This document shows, piece by piece, positions 11,349 to 23,333 of a stretch of 64,000 nucleotides of DNA. Source of the DNA: Anaeramoeba flamelloides. Its lineage: Eukaryota; Metamonada; Anaeramoebidae. How positions within the stretch are numbered: position 1 is the stretch's first letter; every line of letters begins with the position of its first letter. The position numbers and the translations under genes are program-made. The stretch covers positions 4,340,001 through 4,404,000 of the forward strand of contig JANTQA010000032.1 of NCBI GenBank assembly GCA_027625915.1, given 5' to 3'. The notes under the pieces were generated by a model. It did not search any database. It was given only the letters and a program-made list of their open reading frames with translations, and was not told where the DNA came from.

Positions 11349-14300
11349 ATGAGCCAAAAAAATTTGAGAGTCAAAGGATTCTTACCAAACTTATTTCACA
11401 TATCAAGAAGAAGATCACTACCAAGAAATTTAATCCAAAGTACACACACTTCACGTTGTTCGAATGATTTAATTTCACTGGATCGATTGAGGCAACAAAT
11501 TGAGTTATTCCATGAGCATTTGTGTGATCTACGGGAAAAGAAAGAAAGATTAAAAATCCACCATTTTAGTTACGAACTTCCTGAAAAATTGAAACAGCTA
11601 AATGAAAGGTTGATGAACCAGCTTGATGAAAAAAAATCACTTCAAACAAAAATTGCCAAATACAAGGGTGACCAAAAACAATACGCAAAAAAACCTATAA
11701 TCGAAAAGAAGTTGTTTCAACAAAGCGAGAAGAAGTCAAAATCATCAACAAAAAAAATTATACAGGAGAACATTTTGAAGAACAATAATGATCCAGACAC
11801 AGACCCAAACTCAGACACAGATCGAAATACCGATCAATGCACAGATCAAGACACCAACTCAGAAATAGTTCTTGAAATAAACACAGGTAATGATAGTGAA
11901 AAAGATCAAGAAATTGATCCCATCAATAAAAAAAAATGGAAACAGAAAAATTGTTATTCAAGTAAAAGTTTGGATAAAATTCAAAACACAAAAGCTTATC
12001 AAAAGAGCGGACCCACAAATGATCAAAAGAGTCTTTTGTTCAAAACAAAACATATAAAACAAGCAAAAAGTTCTCAAAATCTAAAAACAATTCCTCAGCG
12101 AGCCAAAGAACTTAAACACACTCAGCAAAAACAAAAGAAAAAACAAAAACAACAAACCGACATCTCCAACCAAAAAAAGAAAGAAAATTACCAAAATGGG
12201 ATTGAGTCGAATTTCGATAACGAGTTAACCATTGGAATAACAGACTCTTCAAAAATAATTGAAAAAACAAACTTCGGGATTCGTAAAAACCAAACTTTTT
12301 CAATTGAAACACATTTGAAAACAAAATTATCCAATAAAGTTGCTCATTGTAAAAAATCACCACGTAATAATTCTGCACCTGACAAAATTGAAATAGTCCG
12401 TTTCCTTCACAAAAAAAAAAACCCTCAATTAATTCACAACTCAAAAATTCAGGTACAAAACGAAAAGGAACTTTCAGAAATCTTAAATCAGAAACTTTTG
12501 AAATTAGAAAAAGAAAGATCGTTGAACAAAATTCTTCAAAAAAATAGAAAAAGACTCAAAATTCAATTAAAAAAATCTCTTGCACAGACGAAACACCAAT
12601 ACGAAACATTTATTCAAAGCACTGAGGGCAAAAAACAATTGTTTGAATACAATAAGCACAACGAAGAATTACAATCGATTGAAAAAAGAATTAAAAAAAT
12701 CAAGTTTGTAATAAATCACCTCAGTAACATTCAAACCAATTTCCTTAGAATCAAAGAAAGACTTAGGTTAATCCAAATGAAATCCTTCGCTCAACTCACA
12801 GAAAAAAAACATTTAAAATTAGAAATAAAAAAATTACAACTATTAAACCAACAAAAGGAAAATGGAAAAGAAATGGAAAATAAGAATATCAACCTCAGTA
12901 ATCATGGGAATGAAAACAGAAATGAAAATGGAAATGGAAACAGAAATGGAAATGGAAATGAAAATGAAAATGGGAATGGAATTAAAAATATACAAGAAAA
13001 AAAAGAAGAAAAAAAAGAAAGAGAAAAAATTAAAATAAATCAAAACAATTTGGCTCAACTAAATAAAAAAAATAACCATAACAACTGTCCAAGACGTCAA
13101 CATAATAATAACGAAAAGGACAACTCAATTATTAAAGAAAAAAATGACATTGATGATCATCCCCTTATTAAATTGATGAACAAAAAAAAAAGTTCCAAAT
13201 TGGAAAAAACAACATTTAGAAAATTCACCCTGAATGAAAAAATTACTAGAATGGGTAACGTGACCTTTACTTTAAAAAAGATTCCCAGATCAAAATCTGT
13301 GATCAACAAATACAAAATTTCACAAAAATTAGATTATATGAGAATAAAATCAGATACGATCCGTCCAAAATCTCTTTCAAAATCAACCACAAAAACAAAA
13401 ATAGACTCAGAAATGAAACTTAAAAAGTTATCACCAAGAACAACCAAAAAAAGAGCAGTGTCCTTTTGTATTACAGAAAGTGAATTCGACAAAACACAAT
13501 TTGAAATAAATTCACTTACGCAGCTATTAACGATTCCTATGTGTATTGCATTTTTCCAAGAGTATCTTTGCAAAGAGTTTAACCAAGAAAATTTGATGTT
13601 TTGGCAAGACGTTAAATCATTTAAGCAAAATTGTGTAACACAAAGAGTAATTATTTCTTTTTCTTTTTATATTTCTTTTTAAATTATTTGGAGGCAAAAT
13701 ATAAATTTTGTTTAATAAAGCACTGTATATTATTTAAACACTATAATATATATTTTTTATAATATTTTAAATACAATGTTACTTACACAATGTACAATGG
13801 AAAAATTTCAATACATATCATTTTTTATCAAAATCTATTTCATAATATCTCTTTCTGGACGGGAGGGGGGGTTTTGTACCGATCTTTAGGTTGGAAAAAA
13901 ATTAGGATCATAAGACATTTTAAACTTGCAAAACAATAGTTAATAACATAAAATCAAATCATTTTCTGATCGATTGTTTCATACTCTTTATTGGTCACTG
14001 TAACTTTTTCAAAAGGGAAAAAACATTAAAAAAAAATAAGGATAAAATTTTAATAATTCAGTTTAAAAAATTTTTTGTTTGATACAAAATGGAGATATTT
14101 TAGTAATGTATTCTTTGGGCTAATTTTGAGTGTTTGTACAAAAAGAGATCCTGGCAAAACAAAAAAAATAAAAAATTAAAAAATTAATTAAACTATTGAG
14201 TAAAAAAAATAAAATTTGAAGAAAAGTGAAGGTTTGGAGTTCAATTCTATCGAAAGTCATTTATTTTTAGATCAATTGATGGAATTTTTCAAAGCATTTT

Positions 14301-17300
14301 TTATGAAGGTAATTTATCTTTTACAGTAAATTGAACATTGAAGGCAAATTTTTGAAGTACATGTTTGTTATAGAGTACACAATGATGTTCTTCAATTCTA
14401 TTGCTAGTATGAACTTTTTTCCTTTTCATTTAATAACTAAATTTTTTTCTAGAAAATATAAACTTATAAAAAGAATTTTTCACAAAACAAACTTAACAAA
14501 TAAGGTCTAGACCATGAGGAGTTCATTATACTCGAGCATTGGAAAATGGTTTTTGATCCGTTAAATCATTTTGTTAAAAAAAATAAAAGAAAGATCTTTT
14601 GTTATTGTAAATAATCTGATCTCATCTTTTTACATTTGTAAATTATGTTTTTAAAATGTTTTTTTTTTATCTGCCAAGATGAGAAATAAGTTGAAAATTG
14701 GACAGCTAATTTTATGAATCTTTGTTGTTTTTGATCCAAAAAAATAAAAAACCACGGGTAACACTGTACTAATGAACCATTTTTTTTAATTCCATTTAGG
14801 ATACCAATAGAAACTTTTTAAAATGGATTTTCCAGATTTTCGAAAAATTGACTTTTTTTAATGTTTTAAAAATCACTTTTTAAAGAATAAAGTCTTTTGT
14901 TAAGAGAAAAACAAAGTTTCAAAAAACAATAAAAAACACAACAAAACAAGAAAATATATGAAATAATGAAGCAAAATTTACTATTCATTTCAAAAAAAAA
15001 TTCAAGATCAAAAAACTTTTGTACTCATCACCTATTAAGAAAGGTGTTGTTAGGATACCATTTACGAGGTCCCATGGGTTAACTGATTACAGATTTAGTG
15101 TTACTTTGGATCGTGTTTTCCCGTCCCGAAAGAGATATATTTTTCACAAGATATTCGATTTTTTAAAATTTTCATCGTAAAAAAATAAAAAAATTATTTA
15201 CTATTAAGGGAGTAGTCATTTTTGAAAATAAAAGGAAATCTTGTAAAGATTTTGAAATTTTTTTTTTTGGTAATTTGTGTTTCGACTTATGAAATGGACG
15301 AGTTAACCTCATTTAAACAATTTATTGATTTGAGTCTCTGTTTTGAAATTCAAAATTTGCATCTTTCCAATATAAAACGAAAAAAAGTAACCTATTATTT
15401 TGTTTAAGAATTAAGTTAATTCTTGAAAATGGGAAAACATATTTTTCGTTTTATGTTGGAAAGTATCGATTTCGAAAGCAAATTTTTTATTTGGTTTCAA
15501 TTTCTTTGATTAATATTTCAATTCAAATCTTAGTAATTAAAACTATTCGTTGTAAAATTGATTCAATAAATGAATATTCGGTAGAAGCTTAACTCCAATT
15601 TATCAATTAAATTGAGATCTATTATGCAAAAAAAAAATTTTTTCTTTAATGTTTTGAAAAAGTTGTTTTCTGGTTTTCAAAAAATGAAAAAAAAATGCAA
15701 AACAATTTTCAATTTTGAAAAATTTTTTTAACAAATTGTTTGGTCTTATTCACAAGAATCCTTATAACAATTTAAATGATTTTTGGTCAGAAAAAAAAAC
15801 GATTTTGAATTTTGAGGATAAAGTTACTTAATTCCCAAATATCTTCAAGAAAATTTTATTTTGAAAAATCGAATTTCATCTTAAAACAAAAACAAAATTT
15901 CTGAGTAAAATTTTTAAATGACCACAAAACTTTGATTACTATAACTACTCTTCTTAAAAAAAAGACAATTATTTTTTAATCCGTTGAATATATCATTTTT
16001 TTTTTGGTGAACTAAAAGTTTTATCTCAAAATTAAAAAAAAATCTTTAAATTAATATTACTGGTAACAAAGAAATTTTATAGTATAATAATGTTGAAAAT
16101 GACAATAAATGGGGTAAAAACTAGATAAAATGTCAGAAATAAAATGAATTTAATAGTTTTCAATTTCAGAAAAAATGGAAAAAAAAAATTGATCGCACTA
16201 AACTAATTTTCCAAGAAGGCTTTCTTAGTCGATCAGAATTTTTTGACACTTGGGATATACAAAATACGAAAGTAGAGAATACCACCAATAACATATTTTA
16301 AAATTTTGCCTTGTTGTCGGAGAAGACTAGTCCCTTAATAAGAATTTTTTATCTTGCGTTTTTTTAAAAACCAAACTTTTAAAATTATAATGCACCCACT
16401 TATTAGAATGATGATTAATTAAATTACGCTTGTTCAAAATAACATTCAATCAATCAGAAAACAAGAATAGAAATCATCATTTTCCAAACTCTCTCTTAAA
16501 ACTCTATAAAACACAATTGTGTTTCAAAAAAAGTTGATCTACTTTAGCTATCAAACAATTACTTGAGTATTCTATAGACACCCTACTTTAATGAACATTA
16601 GGTAGGTTTATTACTTGGCTCATAATTAAAATTTGGTTATTTATAATAAGGATTTGATTTTAAGTATTAATAATTGTACAAAAATTTTCCTAATATTTAC
16701 AATTAAAAACCTTGCCTGGTATTTTTTTCATGTAAGGTATTTTTTCCCCTACTATATGTGAAAAAAAGTTATTCTTTTAAAAAACAAACAAAAAAGATAC
16801 TTGACTCAATCAAGGATCAGATCAAAGAGTTTTTATTGTATTTTCTTTTGGTTTAGTTGACAAACCTATCGATAGTTTTAGATCAACAACAATAAGAACT
16901 AAAGAGAAATAAATATTTCCACCAGTAATTGTAGTGTTGTAAATTGTGATAAATATAAGAGATCTTCTAAAAAAATCAACTCTTCGCTAGTTCTTTAAAA
17001 AATATGTTCTTGAGTGATAACATTTTCAATTTATTCTCAGAAAGCTAAAAGGAGTTGGATAACTCTTCAAAAAGCTTTCACAACAACCTTGTCACATTAT
17101 CACCAATTGTTAATATTTTTTTGTACAATTGTTCTCTTCTTCTTTCTCTTCTTCTTTGAGCATCTTTTTATTGGCCTGAAAGGACAACTAGAGTTCACAA
17201 TTTTTTTTTTTTGATCAATCATCAATAAGAAAGGAAAATTACTCTTTATTCTTTTTGGTTATTTAAAATTGTGAAGCTAACAACCCCATTTAAAAAAAAA

Positions 17301-19202
17301 TACATCTATTTTATATTCAAATCCCTTGTTGGAATGGGTAATTATTAGTATGATCATAATATTTGTTTGAGATTTTATATTTTGTAACAAAAAAAAAAGA
17401 AAAGAAAAATCATATTATTTTTTAACAACAAATATTCTCATTGCGTTACTAAAATTTAGGTTTTTCAAAACTTTCAAACACTTGAAGACGATTAATAATC
17501 CTTACAAACACTTTCTAACATTTTTAAAGTGGAAAGTGTTATAAAAGTCTCAAGGCTTTATAAAAGTCAAGAGATTTTTTTTTAAAAATGAAATTAAAAT
17601 AATAATTTTCCTTTTTTTGGGATAATTAATTAATTCAGGATAATGTGGAATTTCACAATTTTATTATTTTTCACGATAAGGTAGGACTAATCACTATTTT
17701 TTTAATACTATCGCAAATTGTTGTTAATATCATGATAATATATGTTATCATCAAAACTTTTAATTATTGAAAAAATAAAAAAAAAATAATAATATAGAAA
17801 AATATTGTATGTTCTCCTAACTAACACAGATTACAAATACATATATAAACAAATGATAAAGTTTCTGAAAAAATTCTTTCATACAAGTCCAATAGGCTTT
17901 GATTCAATTGTGGGTACAAAAAATGCATTAATAAAAAAACATTATTTCTTTTAACCCCCCCCCTTTCCATATCCCATTTATCTATTACTCTTTTTTCGAT
18001 ATTTTTATGTTTATTAAAATTTCAATAAACAAATAAAACAAACATAGCAAATAACAAAAACTGCAAAACAAATAATTTCAAAATATATTAAACCGGAATC
18101 ATTATTTGAAATAAATATTGCTTTTCAATGCAGAATGGGAATATTAAACCAATTAAAAAAAAGGGATTTTACCATTGAAATGTTTGACGAAGCACATAAA
18201 ATTGTATTTGATCATTTAAATTTAAATTCATTTGATAAATTTAAATATTCCAAATATTATCCAATTTGTCTCAAATACTTAAGAAAAGACTCGACAATTG
18301 ATTTGGAACCTGGCAAAAAAATCTGCAAATTAGTGTTTCGAAAAAAAAATAATTTCAAAAAAAAAGCATTGAATGACGAAAAAAAAACATTTGGTGAAAA
18401 TAAAAACGCATACCAACTCGGAGAAGAATTATTAACAAATATTTTAGATTTAATTAACGCATCATATTGTATACTTACTAATAAAATCAATTTTAAAAAA
18501 ATTAGTAAATCAATACCATTTAGAAGATTTGTTGACCGAAGTGCATTGTTAAAAAATGTCAAATTGAAAAAATTAAATAGAAATGAAAGAATTTGCTTTT
18601 TTTTGAATTTGTTTAATACACTTACCTTGCATAGTTTTATTATTAATGGGATTCCCAAAGACCGCCCAAGTGTTGAAAAGTTTATGAAAACTTCTATATA
18701 TCGCATAAATAATTTCTTTTTCTCTCTAAATGATATCATACATGGCATTCTACGTGGGAACACACACTCAGCACACAATTCCCCTTATTTCTTTTTAGAC
18801 ATGGATGAAAGAAAAAGATTTTCAATAAAGCCAGTAGATCCTAGAATTCATTTTTGTACAATAAATTATAATTTCCCTTCATATGTTACCATCCATAGAC
18901 CAAGAACCATGGAGACATCATTAAACAAAATTACAAAATCCATATTAAAACCTTTAATTTCTACAAACCAAAAAAAATTATTTATTCCAAAATTATTTAA
19001 TCAATTTGAATTGGACTTTGGTGGCGCAAAAAAGATTCTTAATTGGATTTCAAAACACTTGGTAGCACATGAAAATAGGAATAAAGAAGATATCTATTCT
19101 GTGAAATTAACCCATAAACATTTTAACAACCCAAAAATTACATTCGATTCAAAATCTTCGTTTTTACGGAAATTTTGTTCAGAAAAAATTTATCAAAATT
19201 GA
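11349..19202 (+). CDS. RGS domain - DUF547 signalling protein
   Basis: Two exons, 11349-13646 and 18048-19202, 1150 residues. The ATG at 11349 (MSQKNLRVKG) is the first ATG in frame. Residues 1-720 are basic, coiled and low-complexity, with a D/T/N-rich patch near 142-172 and an NGNEN-type patch near 515-545. An RGS domain spans about 722-844: helix motif QENLMFWQDVKSF ends exon 1, and exon 2 opens with KTAKQIISKYIKPESLFEIN and continues to MFDEAHKIVFDHL. The splice (AGA|GTAATT...ACATAG|CAA, phase 0) restores the RGS fold exactly. A DUF547 domain follows at about 880-1110, with LNRNERICFFLNLFNTLTLH, SLNDIIHGILRGN and DPRIHF. RGS domains accelerate GTP hydrolysis on G-alpha subunits; DUF547 has no settled activity. 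The second exon also has its own ATG, but starting there would cut the RGS domain. Confidence 0.85.
13843..15142. mobile_element. 1.3-kb TIR element in RGS intron
   Basis: Left end AATATCTCTTTCTGGACGGG followed by a G-rich run; right end TTTCCCGTCCCGAAAGAGAT plus ATATTT. The two match as inverted repeats of about 22 bp with one mismatch. No transposase-like frame seen. Probably a non-autonomous DNA transposon, family not identified. Confidence 0.65.
15199..16342. mobile_element. 1.14-kb TIR element in RGS intron
   Basis: Left end TACTATTAAGGGAGTAGTC and right end GACTAGTCCCTTAATAAG form inverted termini. The motif TTAAGGG-TAGTC resembles the ends of the element at 51547-52222. The interior is AT-rich and non-coding; a 61-codon frame at 15222-15407 shows no recognisable domain. 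Confidence 0.6.
17425..17770 (+). repeat. R3 interspersed repeat, copy 1
   Basis: Shares a long block with 27700-28040 and, inverted, 19870-20190: TTTCAAACACTTGAAGA, AAACACTTTCTAACATTTT, CAAGGCTTTATAAAAGTCAA and a right part with ATCATGATAATATATGTTAT. Non-coding; no clear terminal inverted repeat, so its class is undecided. Confidence 0.65.
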
Positions 19203-19496
19203 CCTGTTGAAAAACATTTAATTGAAAAAAGATTACTCTTAAGGTATTAGTATTATTATTATATTTATTCCGATCACATTTTTTAATTTTTTGTTTTAAT
19301 TTTAATTTTTGTAAATATGAAATATTTAATTGAAAATTATTCATTGTTTTATATTATTAATATTTTTTTTATTGAAAAATATTTAATAAATCATTTAAAA
19401 AAATCATTTATATGGAAAATATATCTAGAAAAAAAAAAAAAAAACACTCAATTATTAATATTTATTTCTTTTTAATTTTTTCTTTCTTGATAGTTG

Positions 19497-19497
<1 letters not shown>

Positions 19498-19543
<46 letters not shown>
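19498..19543. repeat. TA dinucleotide microsatellite
   Basis: About 46 bp of uninterrupted alternating A and T. Other TA arrays lie near 3580, 5364, 7377, 53370 and 58900. Confidence 0.9.
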
Positions 19544-19545
<2 letters not shown>

Positions 19546-19869
19546 CACTTCATTTTCATATTCAGAAAGTTTGAAAATAATATTACTATGATGGAAAATG
19601 AAAACTTCAGTTTAATCATAGAACTCCTGAAAATTTCAAAAGCTATCATTTTATATTTTTTTTTTTATTTTTCATCGAAAATAATAGTTCTAGATTATTT
19701 CATAACAAAAAAAAAATATAGAATGATTCAAAATTTTATGTGGATTAGTAAAATATTGATTGAAGAATTCAAATATTTTAATTGATTTAGTAATTTTTCC
19801 CCCTTTCAAAAATCCAATTGTTTTTTTTTTGTGTTTAAAGTATACAAGTAGTTCTATTTTAAAATTGAA

Positions 19870-20190
19870 TATTGAATGATAACATGTATTATCACAATAT
19901 TAGTAATAAATTTGGGATAATATCATTCTCATGATTTTAAAAATAACTTGGAAATAATCCAACTTTATTGCGATTAAAAAAATAGAAAATCGTGATTCCC
20001 ACATTACCATGATAAAATAAATATCACAATCAATACAGTAAATTTATTTTTTTTGAAATAACAAAAAATCCTTGACTTTTCTCAAGATTTGAGACTTTAA
20101 AATACTTCCTACCTTTAAAAATGTTAAAAAGGGTTTGAAAGGATTGTAAAGTGTCTACAAGAGTTCGAAAGTTTTGAAATACATAAAATT
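19870..20190 (-). repeat. R3 interspersed repeat, copy 2, reverse
   Basis: Reverse complement of the R3 block: GATAACATGTATTATCA at the left; CTTGACTTTTCTCAAG and ATGTTAAAAAGGGTTTGAAA towards the right; GAGTTCGAAAGTTTTGAAA at the end. More diverged than copies 1 and 3. Confidence 0.55.
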
Positions 20191-22189
20191 TTTAGAAGAA
20201 TTTATTTTGTATGTTTTGGGAAAAATTGTTTCTTTTCATTTTTTTTTATACAATAGTAATAGTATCTGTCAATGTTACAATCAAAAAAATAATTAGCCCC
20301 TTTCAAAATGTTCTAGAAAAAATGATCGATGTTGTTTTATTGAATATGGGTATTTTCCAAACTAGTTAATAAATAAAAAGAATGATTAGGAGTTTTCATT
20401 CTTTTCTAAGTGATCGACTTATAAAAACCAGATATTATCGTTGAATTTTCTTACAAAATACAAAGGTCGAGGTAAAGAAATATAAAATAATGAAAGATAC
20501 TCAAATGTCAAATAATCTTAATAAATAGTAGTATCAATATATCTTATTTATTGTGAATAGCTTTTGAAAAGTTATCCAGGCCCTTTAAACTTGAAGAAAA
20601 TTAACAAAAATAGTTGAAAGATAGAAAATTTTTCTAAAGAAAGAGTGATGAGCTGATTGTTTAGGAAAAATTATTTTGATATTAATTCATAGCACCACAA
20701 TAAACTGAGAACACCCCGATAGCACGAGAAAATAGTCTTTAACTTTTGTTAATATTGCTGCTGATCTCAATAATCAATCAATCTGCCATCTAAATCAAAA
20801 CCGAAATATAAATAAAACTCTTGATTTAATCCTTTATTTAATTCTATTCTTTTTTGTTGTTTTTTTAAAAATTAAATTTGTTTCAATAAAGATTTTTTTT
20901 TGGATCAAATAAAATTTTTAAACCTTTTAAAATGATGTTTGAATTTTCCTCCAAAGTCAACAAAAATTATACAATCATGAATTTTTTATTTTGGTTATCT
21001 TGGGATGTATCACATAATTAATAATTCTCGTAATCTTTTCGAATATCACAATTTGTATATATTTCATATTTATATAATAAACCAGACTTTTATACTTTTT
21101 CACCTTTTTTAAACTTTTTTTTGAATTGAAAAAGAAATTATTAACCCCCCCCCCCATTAATAATATCAATGTTCCAAATCTACTGTGAAAATTAATAATA
21201 AACGGTTATCATTATTTTATCTAAAATTTTTATCCAGTATGATAAACCTGAAAATTTTTATACGAGTGTACCAAAATCAGTAAAATTTATCATAGAAGAA
21301 AAAAAATCATTTTTTCAATTTTAAGGTCTATAACATTGAAAAAAAAATTATAAAATCATACAATAAGGCATATATTCAATTTCGAAAATTGAAAAATCAA
21401 AGGTCTCAACAATATACAATATGCTCGAAATATAACTCCATGTTTCATTATTGTTTTTTCTTAGATTTTTAGGTTGAAGATTATCATTGTTTCAAATAGT
21501 ACATAATTTATTATGATTTTTATCAAAATTGGAAAATTTAAAATGTGATCATGAAAGAAATTAAATTTTGTATTTGATTAAAGAAAATCTTATAATAGAC
21601 AGCCATTCTCTATTTCTTGTATTTTTTATTTTAATTTTAATTTTGACAATACTGGAACAACAGTATTTATCATTATACTAACATAAATAAGAAAGAAAAT
21701 AATATAATTTAAAAGTAATGCAATTTCATGTACACTTTCAAATTCAAGATATTTTTTTATATTGAATAAAAAAGAGGTAATACAGATGTACAAAAATAGA
21801 TGTATTAATATTGAAGTTTTTTTAACAAAATTTGTCATATTTTCCCAAAAACTCTAAAAATTTTCTAATGTGCACAGTGCAGAGGTTGCTTGTTAAAAAA
21901 CTTGATTTTTCTGATAAAGTTGTTTTAATAAATTGAGGTCTTTTTTCAAACCTTTTATTAGATTTTATCTTTGAAAATAATTAGAAATATTGACAAACTT
22001 TTTCAAGTTTTCTATTTTCAAAAAGTGAAAATTAAATCAGTATTTAAATTTTTTCAAAGTTTTTCGTTTTAATAAAGTCGGAGACCAACTTTTAAATGTG
22101 ATGAAAGAGAGGTTATAATGGGAGGAAAATCTTTTTATATTAAAAAAATCCACTGTCTGAAAATAGGTAATATTTAAAAAGTTTTCAAT

Positions 22190-22845
22190 TTTTGCAAACA
22201 TATATACAAAAAGTTGTACCTTAATATTTTTATTTTTTTTTACTAAATTTGTCATTTTCCCAAATACTATAAAACTTTTTAATATGTACATCAACGGGGG
22301 GGTAGTGTTACTCAGTTGGCCCGGGGATTCTAATATCAAAAAATACAATTTAATAATTGAATAAAAATGTTTGTGGAAGAAATAGAAATTCAAAAATCGA
22401 AAAAAATTATTTTCAGAAAACAAAAAATATACACAACTACAAACATTTTTATTCTTTAATGAAATCGTATTTTTTGGTTTTAGAAACCTGAAGCCCCAAT
22501 AAAAAACTTTTAATATGTACCACCAGGGGGGAGGTGTTACTCAGTTGTACCGGGGATTCTAAGAACAAAAAATTCGATTTAATAATAGAATAAAAATGTT
22601 TGAGGAAGAAACAGAAATTCCAAAATCTAAAAATTATTTTCAGAAAACAAAACCCAAAAACAACCACAAACATTTTTATTCTATTATTAAATTGTATTTT
22701 TTGATACTAATAACCTCAAATTATATTGCCTAGAAGTCTATGCCTTATGGGTGAAATTTAAAAGTTTTACTGTTTTTGGGAAAATGACAAATTTTGTAAA
22801 AAAAAACTAAAAATATTATATCACTTTTTGCATTGTGATATGAAC
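22190..22845. mobile_element. Nested TIR element with long arms
   Basis: The outer arms, about 22195-22275 and 22755-22840, are inverted: ACTAAATTTGTCATTTTCCC on the left against GGGAAAATGACAAATTTTGT on the right, with flanking similarity. The interior holds two tandem copies of a 230-bp unit. Short reading frames on the minus strand here derive from the repeat. Confidence 0.6.
22265..22730 (+). repeat. Tandem duplication of a 230-bp unit with internal hairpin
   Basis: Unit 1 (about 22265-22495) and unit 2 (about 22500-22730) share ACTTTTTAATATGTAC, a run of 6-7 G, GTGTTACTCAGTTG and CCGGGGATTCTAA. Each also contains an inverted pair around GAATAAAAATGTTT and AAACATTTTTATTC. The units differ at scattered positions, so the duplication is not recent. 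Confidence 0.7.
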
Positions 22846-23333
22846 TTACATAAAATTAAACCAAAAAATTCTTGACTTTTTTGAAATAGCTATAGCCGTA
22901 TCAAAAAGCACTATTGATTTTAATGTACAAGCAAAGTATAAAATTAACGATTAATATCAACTTGATTCATATCCAGAGTACTTTAATATTGAACAAATAT
23001 ATATATTCATTTATAACTAACGAGTTAAAAAAAATTAAAAGAAAAATATGCAAAAACTCAGTGTTTTTATTTTATTTTTTTTTTCTCATTGGCTTGATTC
23101 ACAAGTTCTTTAAGAAATTATTTAAAATAGAACATTTTGCTGGATGAGTAAAATAATTAATTTCATTTTTCAATTACCTCAGAAATGGAATTTAGAAAAA
23201 TGTAAAGTAAAAAAAAAATTATGATCAAGATATTTACAAAAGAAATAGTTTATGATAAGAAGAGGCAATAGGCTAATAAACACCCACCTCTTTCCTCCCA
23301 AAAGATATTGTTCACCTTGTATTGAATTAACAA

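Larger units (their letters stand above)
13647..18047 (+). other. RGS-DUF547 intron (4.4 kb) interrupting the RGS domain
   Basis: Phase 0, GTAATT...CATAG. It contains two consecutive elements with terminal inverted repeats (13843-15142 and 15199-16342) and an R3 repeat (17425-17770). Around 16350-17420 I see AT-rich sequence with no recognised feature. A C9 tract lies at 17955-17963. Confidence 0.8.
19203..23333. other. Intergenic, repeats only (RGS-DUF547 to UBX gene)
   Basis: The two flanking genes converge. Contents: a long TA microsatellite (19498-19543), a reverse R3 copy, a C11 tract at 21145-21155 and a nested TIR element with an internal tandem duplication (22190-22845). 20190-22180 otherwise shows only AT-rich sequence; a block at 21810-21870 resembles the outer arm of the TIR element. 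Confidence 0.65.

Noticed and set aside
12112-12444. Reverse ORF inside RGS gene exon 1
   Set aside because: Shadow of the lysine- and glutamine-rich host exon; no domain.
14225-14260. tRNA-like B box (GGAGTTCAATTCTATC)
   Set aside because: No matching A box, acceptor stem or cloverleaf around it.
17014-17214. 66-codon ORF in the RGS intron
   Set aside because: Hydrophobic low complexity, no ATG at the start, inside an intron placed by homology.
17830-17913. Possible middle RGS exon reading YKYIYKQMIKFLKKFFH
   Set aside because: It looked RGS-like, but its donors are out of phase with the downstream exon, and opening the exon at 18048 instead gives a complete, better RGS match.
18257-18778. 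173-codon reverse ORF inside the DUF547 exon
   Set aside because: Antisense shadow of a well-supported conserved coding exon.
22037-22673. Two similar reverse ORFs (128 and 74 codons)
   Set aside because: Their similarity to each other comes from the 230-bp tandem duplication in a repeat element, not from a gene family.
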